A DNA stretch of 5,314 nt from Bacteroidota bacterium (lineage in GTDB: Bacteria > Bacteroidota > Ignavibacteria > Ignavibacteriales > Melioribacteraceae), in contig JAEXOD010000199.1 of the NCBI GenBank assembly GCA_023447335.1, positions 1 to 5,314 on the forward strand, written 5' to 3'. Shown piece after piece: positions 1 through 5,314 of the stretch. Both the position numbers and the translations under genes were made by a program. Under the pieces are notes generated by a model. The model worked only from the letters and a program-made list of their open reading frames with translations. It did not search any database and was not told the origin of the DNA. Numbering within the stretch: position 1 is the first letter of the stretch; each line of letters opens with the position of its first letter.

Positions 1-1189
1 CAATAACACCATCCAAAACTGTTCCGCCTGCAACTTGCTGAATTAGATACGCGGCTCGCTCGGCAGCGTAACGTGTTATATTTGGATCACATCCTCTTTC
101 AAATCTATAAGATGAATCGCTTGATAATCCAAGTTTTTTACTTGTTTTTCTAATTGAAGAAGGATTAAAATAAGCGCTTTCAATTAATATATCAGTAGTA
201 TTTAATGTAACTTCGCTATTTTCGCCTCCCATAACTCCGGCAACGGCAACAGGTTTGGCTTTATCGCAAATTAATAAATCATTTGGTAACAAGTTTCTTT
301 CTTTACTATCCAATGTAACAATTTTATTAATAGCACCTGCTCTTCTAACAATAATAGACTTTTGCTCAAGCATATTTAAATCGAATGCATGTAATGGTTG
401 ACCAACCTCATATAAAATATAATTGGTAACATCAACAACATTATTTATCGGGCGTAACCCAACTGCTTTCAACCTATTTTTTAACCAATCGGGAGATTCT
501 TTTATAGTTATTCCTTCAACAACCTTCGCAACATAACGAGGGCATAAATCCGGATCTTGTATAAATACATGTGCAACATCGGATGTTTTTTTTCCACATT
601 CCGGAATTTCAAACTCCGGACGTTTAAATTCTAAGTTATATAAAGCTGCTAAATCTCTTGCAACACCAAAATGGCTCAAAGCATCGCTGCGATTTGGCGT
701 AATCGAAATCTCAATTTCAACATCACCAATTCCTAAGGCATCTGCAATCGGAGTTCCTAAGACGGCATTCTCATTTAAAACCATAATACCGCTATGGTCA
801 TCACTTAACCCTAGTTCATCTTCGGCGCATATCATTCCAAATGATTCTTGACCACGTATTTTTGCTTTTTTTATTTCAAAATTTCCGTTTGGGATAATAG
901 CCCCAAGTTTAGCAAAAGCAACTTTTTGACCGGCAGCAACATTCGGCGCTCCGCAAACTACAGTATAATCTTCGTTACCGTCCGTTACGGTACAAACACT
1001 AAGTTTATCAGCATTAGGATGTTTACCGCACTCTTTAACATAACCGACAACAATTTTATCATATTTTGCGTTATTATCAACCATTTCTTCTACTTCTAAG
1101 CCACATTTAGATAGTTTTTCGGCTATTTCGGAAGCAGGTATATTTTTTATATCGATGTAATCATTTAACCAATTTAGCGAAACTTTCAA
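1..1189 (-). CDS. pheT: Phenylalanyl-tRNA synthetase beta subunit, N-terminal half (partial, runs off left edge)
   Basis: This is the beta chain of the cytoplasmic alpha2-beta2 enzyme that charges tRNA-Phe with phenylalanine. The beta chain binds tRNA and edits mischarged Tyr-tRNA. The window holds 396 codons; bacterial PheT is usually about 800 residues, so the B5, catalytic-like and C-terminal anticodon-binding domains lie beyond the edge. Visible parts are the N-terminal MKVSLNWLNDYIDI segment, then an OB-fold tRNA-binding domain at about 40-150 (HPNADKLSVCTVTDG at 57-71, VCGAPNV at 78-84). A B3/B4 editing domain follows at about 205-390, with RPINNVVDVTNYILYEVGQP at 246-265, LHAFD at 266-270, AVAGVMGGENSEV and SSYRFERGCDP. 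His267 in GQPLHAFD probably matches the conserved editing-site histidine. The frame is intact throughout. The start is a TTG with AGGAG 8 bases upstream; family alignment begins exactly there. The start lies 15 bases after the pheS stop, so the two subunits are probably co-translated from one message. Confidence 0.96.
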   Translation of the reverse strand, partial: MKVSLNWLNDYIDIKNIPASEIAEKLSKCGLEVEEMVDNNAKYDKIVVGYVKECGKHPNADKLSVCTVTDGNEDYTVVCGAPNVAAGQKVAFAKLGAIIPNGNFEIKKAKIRGQESFGMICAEDELGLSDDHSGIMVLNENAVLGTPIADALGIGDVEIEISITPNRSDALSHFGVARDLAALYNLEFKRPEFEIPECGKKTSDVAHVFIQDPDLCPRYVAKVVEGITIKESPDWLKNRLKAVGLRPINNVVDVTNYILYEVGQPLHAFDLNMLEQKSIIVRRAGAINKIVTLDSKERNLLPNDLLICDKAKPVAVAGVMGGENSEVTLNTTDILIESAYFNPSSIRKTSKKLGLSSDSSYRFERGCDPNITRYAAERAAYLIQQVAGGTVLDGVI

Positions 1190-1197
1190 AGTTAATT

Positions 1198-1202
1198 CTC
1201 CT
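1198..1202 (-). promoter_or_regulatory. Ribosome binding site of pheT (AGGAG), supports the TTG start
   Basis: The minus strand reads AGGAG, then 8 bases, then TTG. The site lies wholly in the 15-base gap between the pheS stop and pheT. It is among the best Shine-Dalgarno matches in the window. Together with the conserved MKVSLNWL opening of PheT, it fixes the non-ATG start at 1189. Confidence 0.85.
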
Positions 1203-1204
1203 AA

Positions 1205-2194
1205 TTAAAATTGCTTTAAAAAGCGAAGATCGTTATCAAACAAAGTTCTAATATCGGAAATTCCGTATTTACGTAATGTCATTCTTTCTACTCCCATACC
1301 AAAAGCATAACCGGTATAAATTTCGGGATCAATTCCAACATTGCGTAAAACATTAGGATCAACCATACCGCAGCCTAATATTTCTAACCAACGTCCTTCT
1401 TTTCCTTTAGGCTGCCACCATATATCCATTTCGGCACTTGGTTCGGTAAACGGGAAAAAGCTAGGACGGAATCTATATACTAAATCCTGTCCGTATAGTT
1501 GTTTTGCAAAATAAACTAATGTTCCCTTAAGTTCAGTAAAAGTAACATCTTTATCGATGTAAAGTCCTTCTACCTGATGAAATAGACAGTAACTTTTGGC
1601 ACTAACTGCTTCGTTTCTATATACTTTACCAGGCATAATAGCTCGTAACGGGGGCTTTTTATTTTGCATTAATCTAATTTGAACAGGCGATGTATGTGTT
1701 CTTAACAAGAAATTTTCATTTATAAAAAATGTGTCTTGCATATCCCTTGCCGGGTGATCTTCCGGAAAGTTCAAAGCTGTAAAATTATTATAATCCGACT
1801 CAAGTTCAGGTCCTTCATAAACAGAAAAGCCCAAACTTTTAAATATTGATTTAATTTGGTTTAAAGTCTGAATTAAAATATGAGGACTACCGTATTCTTT
1901 TTCATATTCAGGTAGTGATAAATCTATTTTTGGACCGTTTGAAACGGCGTTAGCTTCAAGCTTAGCTTTTAGCTCTTCAAAACTTGTGTTGCAGCTATTT
2001 TTCAAAGTATTTAATAATTTACCTACTTCACGTTTAACTTCGGGTGTAACATCTTTAAATTCTTCGAATAACTGAGAAATAATTCCTTTTCTACTTAAAA
2101 ATTTTATTCTAAAATCTTCTAATTGTTTTATATCTTTAACAAGAATTATTTCATTATTAAAATCTTTTTCCGCTTGTAAAATTTTTTCTCGCAT
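1205..2194 (-). CDS. pheS: Phenylalanyl-tRNA synthetase alpha subunit
   Basis: This is the catalytic subunit of phenylalanyl-tRNA synthetase, a class II enzyme that activates phenylalanine with ATP and transfers it to tRNA-Phe in complex with PheT. It is complete at 329 residues (E. coli has 327). Residues 1 to about 85 form the charged, helical N-terminal coiled-coil arm that contacts tRNA. The catalytic core follows: GPELESDYNNF at 128-138, HPARDMQDTF at 147-156, THTSPVQIR at 166-174, motif 2 VYRNEAVSAKSYCLFHQVEG at 191-210, TEPSAEMDIWW at 250-260, ILGCGMVDPNVL, and motif 3 GYAFGMGVERM at 295-305. Ala297 matches E. coli Ala294, which shapes the amino-acid pocket, so ordinary Phe selectivity is expected. 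The protein ends NDLRFLKQF like other PheS proteins. The ATG has only a weak GAG 6 bases upstream. pheT follows after 15 bases. An 81-base gap with a strong hairpin separates pheS from rplT. Confidence 0.98.
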   Translation of the reverse strand: MREKILQAEKDFNNEIILVKDIKQLEDFRIKFLSRKGIISQLFEEFKDVTPEVKREVGKLLNTLKNSCNTSFEELKAKLEANAVSNGPKIDLSLPEYEKEYGSPHILIQTLNQIKSIFKSLGFSVYEGPELESDYNNFTALNFPEDHPARDMQDTFFINENFLLRTHTSPVQIRLMQNKKPPLRAIMPGKVYRNEAVSAKSYCLFHQVEGLYIDKDVTFTELKGTLVYFAKQLYGQDLVYRFRPSFFPFTEPSAEMDIWWQPKGKEGRWLEILGCGMVDPNVLRNVGIDPEIYTGYAFGMGVERMTLRKYGISDIRTLFDNDLRFLKQF

Positions 2195-2224
2195 TATAAT
2201 CTCAACAGATATTTAAAATAAATA

Positions 2225-2269
2225 TACCCCTAATCGGAAAAATAAAAAAATAAAAGCCGATTAGGGGTA
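2225..2269 (-). terminator. Perfect 13-bp hairpin with T-rich loop between rplT and pheS; likely intrinsic terminator or attenuator
   Basis: On the minus strand the arms are TACCCCTAATCGG (2269-2257) and CCGATTAGGGGTA (2237-2225), a perfect 13-bp inverted repeat with 7 G/C pairs. The 19-base loop has 16 T. The stem is followed directly by the T-rich tail TATTTATTTT. It starts six bases after the rplT stop codon and ends 30 bases before the pheS ATG. Stem, tail and position fit a Rho-independent terminator acting on transcripts arriving from rplT. The loop is longer and the T tract less pure than in a textbook case, so partial termination, attenuation or 3'-end protection of the ribosomal-protein message are alternatives. 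On the plus strand the stem is followed by A residues, so it should act only in the minus direction. Confidence 0.72.
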
Positions 2270-2275
2270 AAAAAA

Positions 2276-2623
2276 TTAGTTCATTACAAATTTTACTATA
2301 TCTGTAAAAGCTTTTGGATTTTCAGCAGCTAAATTAGCAAGAACTTTACGGTTAATTTCTAAACCTTTTTTATACATAGCATCAATTAATTTGCTATAGG
2401 TAGTTCCGTTTTCTCTTGCAGCAGCATTGATTCTAACAATCCAAAGCTGTCTGTAAATACGTTTTTTGGTTTTTCTGTCTCTGTAAGCATGTTGTAAAGC
2501 TTTTTCTACATGGTGCTTGGCAACGGTTACAACGTTGCTACGGGCGCCCCAATAGCCCTTCGCCATTTTAAGTAGCTTTTTTCTTCTCTGTTTAGAGGCT
2601 ACTTTGTTTTTTGATCTAGGCAT
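2276..2623 (-). CDS. rplT: 50S ribosomal protein L20 (bL20)
   Basis: L20 is a primary 23S rRNA-binding protein needed early in assembly of the large subunit. In several bacteria it also represses its own operon by binding the mRNA. The product is complete at 115 residues, the usual family length. The first 60 residues or so are very basic, forming the long RNA-binding extension: MPRSKNKVASKQRRKK, then the signature AKGYWGARSN, then HAYRDRKTKKR. The globular C-terminal part contains LWIVRINAAARENGTTYSKL and EINRKVLANLA. The ATG is preceded by AAAGGAAG at 6 bases. The gene follows rpmI after 19 bases, the standard L35-L20 pairing. No L20 operator structure is recognisable here; if one exists it is more likely upstream of infC or rpmI. 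A terminator-like hairpin begins just after the stop. Confidence 0.99.
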   Translation of the reverse strand: MPRSKNKVASKQRRKKLLKMAKGYWGARSNVVTVAKHHVEKALQHAYRDRKTKKRIYRQLWIVRINAAARENGTTYSKLIDAMYKKGLEINRKVLANLAAENPKAFTDIVKFVMN

Positions 2624-2629
2624 TTTTTT

Positions 2630-2637
2630 CTTCCTTT
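2630..2637 (-). promoter_or_regulatory. Ribosome binding site of rplT (AAAGGAAG)
   Basis: The minus strand reads AAAGGAAG followed by six A residues and the ATG of rplT. Its AAAGG half is part of a 10-base palindrome, CCTTTAAAGG at 2633-2642, whose far end touches the rpmI stop codon. Confidence 0.75.
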
Positions 2638-2642
2638 AAAGG

Positions 2643-2834
2643 TTATTGAATCATTATTTTTACTCTGCGAGCATCTGCATCGCTAACTAAAGTAGACTGA
2701 CGTAAGTTTCTTTTTCTTTTCGTAGTCTTTTTAGTAAGTATGTGAGCACAATAAGCTTTGTGCCTTTTTACTTTGCCGGAACCGGTCAACTTAAAAGTTT
2801 TCGCAGCTCCTCTGTTGCTTTTCATTTTTGGCAT
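2643..2834 (-). CDS. rpmI: 50S ribosomal protein L35 (bL35)
   Basis: L35 is a small basic protein of the large ribosomal subunit, usually 64-66 residues; this one has 63. The N-terminus MPKMKSNRGAAKTFKLTGSG is the family signature. It is followed by the basic stretch KVKRHKAYCAHILTKKTTKR and the closing segment TLVSDADARRVKIM. The start is the first of two nearby in-frame ATGs (codons 1 and 4), chosen because MPKMK is the conserved family opening and because AGAGGT lies 7 bases upstream. That ribosome site overlaps the infC stop codon, and only 11 bases separate the genes, which suggests L35 synthesis is coupled to IF3 translation. rplT follows 19 bases downstream, so L35 and L20 are probably made together. 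Confidence 0.98.
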   Translation of the reverse strand: MPKMKSNRGAAKTFKLTGSGKVKRHKAYCAHILTKKTTKRKRNLRQSTLVSDADARRVKIMIQ

Positions 2835-2841
2835 TTAATGT

Positions 2842-2847
2842 ACCTCT
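2842..2847 (-). promoter_or_regulatory. Ribosome binding site of rpmI (AGAGGT), overlapping the infC stop
   Basis: The minus strand reads AGAGGT, then 7 bases, then the rpmI ATG. The infC stop codon TAG (2848-2846) shares its last two bases with this site. A ribosome terminating on infC would therefore sit on the rpmI initiation region, an arrangement typical of translational coupling. Confidence 0.75.
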
Positions 2848-3370
2848 ATTTTTTCTTTTTTGTTTTTTGCGGAGCTAAAATCATGTGCATTGTTCTGCCT
2901 TCAAATTTTATTTCTTGCTCCACTTTTCCGTAATCTTGCACTTCTATTATAAATTCTTTTAATAATTCTTCGCCGTGTTGTGTATAAGCAAGTTCTCTTC
3001 CTTTAAACACAACAGAAACTTTTACTTTATCGCCGTCTTCTAAAAATCCCATAGCATGACGAGCTTTAAATTTAAAATCGTGTGTATCGGTATTAGGATG
3101 TAGCCTTATCTCTTTTAACACCGTAACGTGCTGCTTTTTCTTCTGTAATTTTTCTTTTTTTTGCAGCTCGTATGTAAATTTTCCAAAATCTATTATTTTG
3201 CAAACCGGTGGTTGAGCTTGCGGAGCTATTTCTACCAAATCAAGCTGTCTTTGTTCGGCTTTTTCTAGTGCTTCGCGAATTGTAACTACCCCAACTTGCG
3301 TTCCGTCAAAATCTATAAGACGTACTTGCGGGGTTTTGATATCGTTATTTACTCGGTATTGTTGGCTAAT
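2846..3370 (-). CDS. infC: Translation initiation factor IF3, with a non-canonical AUU start codon
   Basis: IF3 binds the 30S subunit, prevents premature 50S joining and checks the start codon and initiator tRNA. From the ATT at 3370 the protein is 174 residues, within the family's usual 170-180. The N-domain has QYRVNNDIKTPQVRLIDFDG at 4-23, then IREALEKAEQRQLDLVEIAP and PPVCKIIDFGKF. A lysine-rich linker (about 71-80) leads to the C-domain, with VLKEIRLHPNTDTHDF, FLEDGDKVKVSVVFKGRELA, EGRTMHMILAP and a KKKK tail. No ATG, GTG or TTG occurs in frame until the TTG at 3238, which would delete about a quarter of the protein including conserved residues. A TAG lies two codons upstream of the ATT, and GAGGT sits 5 bases before it. 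E. coli infC also starts with AUU, which allows IF3 to repress its own synthesis; the same is inferred here. The gene begins 11 bases after thrS. Confidence 0.94.
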   Translation of the reverse strand: MSQQYRVNNDIKTPQVRLIDFDGTQVGVVTIREALEKAEQRQLDLVEIAPQAQPPVCKIIDFGKFTYELQKKEKLQKKKQHVTVLKEIRLHPNTDTHDFKFKARHAMGFLEDGDKVKVSVVFKGRELAYTQHGEELLKEFIIEVQDYGKVEQEIKFEGRTMHMILAPQKTKKKK

Positions 3371-3375
3371 GTACT

Positions 3376-3380
3376 ACCTC
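3376..3380 (-). promoter_or_regulatory. Ribosome binding site of infC (GAGGT), supports the AUU start
   Basis: The minus strand reads TAGTGAGGTAGTAC followed by ATT. GAGGT is 5 bases from the ATT, a workable spacing. The first TAG is the thrS stop, and the TGA next to it overlaps this ribosome site. A second TAG at 3376-3374 is in the infC frame and closes that frame upstream, leaving ATT as the only plausible start before the conserved sequence. Confidence 0.8.
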
Positions 3381-3381
3381 A

Positions 3382-5313
3382 CTAATTGTTATTTAATTTG
3401 TTTTCTATTTTATTCTTTAATTCCGATATAAGTTCACTTAATTTAAAGCTCCCTTTATCGCCTTCTTTATGTTTGCGTACCGATACTACGCTTTGTGTTT
3501 GTTCTTTTTCACCTAATATCAACATATAAGGCACTTTATTGGTTTCCCAATCACGTATTTTGTACCCTATTTTTTCATTTCTTCTATCTAATGTAACTCT
3601 AATTCCTGATTTTTTCAACTCTTTTTCTACTTCTTCTGCATACTCAAAAAAGTTTTGCGAAATTGGAACTACTGCTACTTGAATCGGAGCTAACCATAAC
3701 GGAAATGATCCGCCGTGATGCTCTAATAAAACTCCAAAAAATCTTTCCAACGAACCTAACAACGCTCTGTGAACCATAAACGGACGATGTTCTTTTCCGT
3801 CTTCACCAACATAATGCATATCAAATCTTTCAGGCAAATTAAAGTCAAACTGTATAGTACTCATCTGCCATTCACGATTTATTGCATCTTTAATCTTAAT
3901 ATCTATTTTGGGACCGTAAAATGCTCCGCCCCCTTCATCTAATTCATAATCTAAGTTTTCGCGTTTTAAAGCATTTATTAATGAATTGGTTGCTTTATCC
4001 CATAATTCATCTTCACCTACTGCTTTTTCTGGACGAGTAGCAACATAAAACTTTAAATTTTCGAAACCGAACGAACGCCACATATAAAGCGAAAAACGAA
4101 TTACCTCTATAATTTCATCTTCAATCTGTTCTTGTGTACAAAAGATATGTGCATCATCTTGAGTAAATCCTCTTACACGCAATAAACCATGTAATACACC
4201 GCTCTTTTCGTAACGATAAACAGTTCCTAATTCAGCCCAACGTAACGGCAAATCACGATATGAACGAAGTTCTGTTTGATACATTAAAATATGGAACGGA
4301 CAGTTCATTGGTTTTATGTAATAGTCTTGTTCGTCTATAGTAATAGGAGCATACATATTGTCTTTATAATTAACAAGATGTCCGCTTGTTTCCCATAACC
4401 AACTTTTACCGACATGCGGAGAATAAACTATATCATAACCATTTTCAAAATGGGCTTCTTTCCAAAACTTTTCAATTTCGTGACGTATTCGTGAACCTTT
4501 AGGATGCCAATATACTAATCCGGCACCTGCTTCATCATGAATACTGAATAAATCTAGTTGTTTACCTAATTTGCGGTGATCACGTTTTTTGGCTTCTTCT
4601 AAAAATGTTAAATAATCATCCAACATTTTTTTCTTTGGGAATGAAATACCGTATATACGTTGCATACGTTTATTTTTTTCATCTCCTCGCCAATAACTTC
4701 CGGAAACACTTAAGAGTTTGAAAAATTTAATTTTACCGGCTCCGGGTAAATGAGGTCCGCGGCATAAATCGGTGAAATCACCTTCTTCGTAAATACTAAT
4801 TGCGGTTTCGTCTTCATTTAAACCATCAATTAATTCAAGCTTGTATTCATCCCCTTTAGCTTCAAAAAATTTACGTGCTTCTTCTTTTGAAAGCTCTTTA
4901 CGACAAAATGGTTTATCTTCTTTAGATAAATCAGACATTTTGTTTTCAATTTTAACAAGATCTTCTTCTGTTAAACGGGTATTTATATCAATATCATAAT
5001 AAAATCCGTTTTCAATAGCAGGACCTACCCCAAATTTAGCTTCGGGATATAATTGTGTAATGGCATGAGCCATTAAATGGGAACTTGAATGCCAATAAGT
5101 TTCTTTACCTTCGGGGCTATCGAAAGTAAATATTTGTAAATCGCAGTCAGAATTAATGGGTGAGTTTAGATCAACAACTTTTCCGTTAACTTTAGCAACA
5201 AGTGCTTCATCAGCTAATCTTGAAGATATTGATTTGGCAATATCATATGCAGTAATCCCACCATCAAATTCTTTTACGGTATTGTCGGGAAATTTTACTT
5301 TAATCTTTTCCAT
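3382..5313 (-). CDS. thrS: Threonyl-tRNA synthetase
   Basis: This cytoplasmic class II synthetase charges tRNA-Thr with threonine and edits Ser-tRNA-Thr. It has 643 residues, like E. coli ThrRS (642), and all domains are present. A TGS domain spans about 1-62 (KVKFPDNTVKEFDGGITAYD). The editing domain spans about 65-225, with metal-site-like residues His75 and His79 (HSSSHLMAH) and Cys184 and His188 (CRGPH). The catalytic core spans about 245-540, and its zinc ligands Cys338 (MNCPFH), His389 (DDAH) and His515 (VHRALLGS) each lie four residues after their E. coli equivalents. Motif 2 has Arg367 (TVYRYEKSG) and motif 3 has Arg524 (GSLERFFG). The anticodon-binding domain spans about 545-640. The ATG matches the usual family opening, but only one base precedes it, so its ribosome site, leader and promoter cannot be seen. 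The gene ends TAG-TGA, 11 bases before infC, and is probably the first gene of the operon. Confidence 0.97.
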   Translation of the reverse strand: MEKIKVKFPDNTVKEFDGGITAYDIAKSISSRLADEALVAKVNGKVVDLNSPINSDCDLQIFTFDSPEGKETYWHSSSHLMAHAITQLYPEAKFGVGPAIENGFYYDIDINTRLTEEDLVKIENKMSDLSKEDKPFCRKELSKEEARKFFEAKGDEYKLELIDGLNEDETAISIYEEGDFTDLCRGPHLPGAGKIKFFKLLSVSGSYWRGDEKNKRMQRIYGISFPKKKMLDDYLTFLEEAKKRDHRKLGKQLDLFSIHDEAGAGLVYWHPKGSRIRHEIEKFWKEAHFENGYDIVYSPHVGKSWLWETSGHLVNYKDNMYAPITIDEQDYYIKPMNCPFHILMYQTELRSYRDLPLRWAELGTVYRYEKSGVLHGLLRVRGFTQDDAHIFCTQEQIEDEIIEVIRFSLYMWRSFGFENLKFYVATRPEKAVGEDELWDKATNSLINALKRENLDYELDEGGGAFYGPKIDIKIKDAINREWQMSTIQFDFNLPERFDMHYVGEDGKEHRPFMVHRALLGSLERFFGVLLEHHGGSFPLWLAPIQVAVVPISQNFFEYAEEVEKELKKSGIRVTLDRRNEKIGYKIRDWETNKVPYMLILGEKEQTQSVVSVRKHKEGDKGSFKLSELISELKNKIENKLNNN

Positions 5314-5314
5314 A

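Noticed and set aside
848..1099. Plus-strand open frame of 83 codons
   Set aside because: It lies entirely opposite pheT, has phenylalanine- and isoleucine-rich low-complexity content expected from the antisense of an AT-rich gene, and matches no family I recognise.
2195..2275. Phe-rich leader peptide for pheST attenuation, as in E. coli pheM
   Set aside because: Two frames through the T-rich hairpin are open and Phe-rich, but neither has an ATG, GTG or TTG start or a ribosome site. The Phe codons simply follow from the T runs.
2195..2275. T-box riboswitch before pheS
   Set aside because: The 81-base gap is too short for a T-box leader and no T-box consensus or specifier arrangement was seen.
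2633..2642. 10-base palindrome CCTTTAAAGG between rpmI and rplT
   Set aside because: It has no loop, so it would form only a very short RNA stem. Half of it is explained by the rplT ribosome site, and it is probably chance.
2742..2933. Plus-strand open frame of 63 codons
   Set aside because: It runs antisense across rpmI and the end of infC, both certain genes, and looks like a shadow frame.
2846..3238. IF3 starting at the TTG at 3238 (130 residues)
   Set aside because: It would remove conserved N-domain residues that are plainly encoded upstream in the same frame, and there is no good ribosome site before it.

Overview
This window is one compact block of translation genes, all on the minus strand. 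In transcription order (right to left) it reads thrS, infC, rpmI, rplT, pheS, pheT. These encode threonyl-tRNA synthetase, initiation factor IF3, ribosomal proteins L35 and L20, and the alpha and beta subunits of phenylalanyl-tRNA synthetase. thrS fits whole, with one base left upstream of its start codon. pheT runs off the left edge, so only its N-terminal half is present. No plus-strand gene, RNA gene, mobile element, CRISPR array or long repeat was found. No stretch longer than 300 bases lacks a gene.

The DNA is AT-rich. The genes are 11 to 19 bases apart, except for 81 bases between rplT and pheS. This order is a widespread bacterial housekeeping cluster. The protein style points to the Bacteroidota/Chlorobiota/Ignavibacteria (FCB) group: for example, PheS motif 2 reads RNEAVSAKSYCLFHQVEG, and the end of L20 contains NGTTYSKLIDAM. 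That placement rests on remembered family resemblance and is only moderately secure. Fairly clear Shine-Dalgarno sequences precede infC, rpmI, rplT and pheT; many typical Bacteroidota make little use of them.

Two gene starts need care. IF3 must begin at an AUU codon at 3370, because conserved N-terminal IF3 sequence continues 44 codons upstream of the first conventional start (TTG, 3238) and an in-frame stop lies two codons before the AUU. pheT begins at a TTG at 1189 behind a good AGGAG. The rplT-pheS gap holds a perfect 13-bp inverted repeat with a T-rich loop and T-rich tail, best read as an intrinsic terminator or attenuator. It divides the block into thrS-infC-rpmI-rplT and pheS-pheT.

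Nothing here looks like a new biological system. The points worth a second look are regulatory: the AUU start of infC, the intercistronic hairpin before pheST, and the stop-codon/ribosome-site overlaps that suggest translational coupling.
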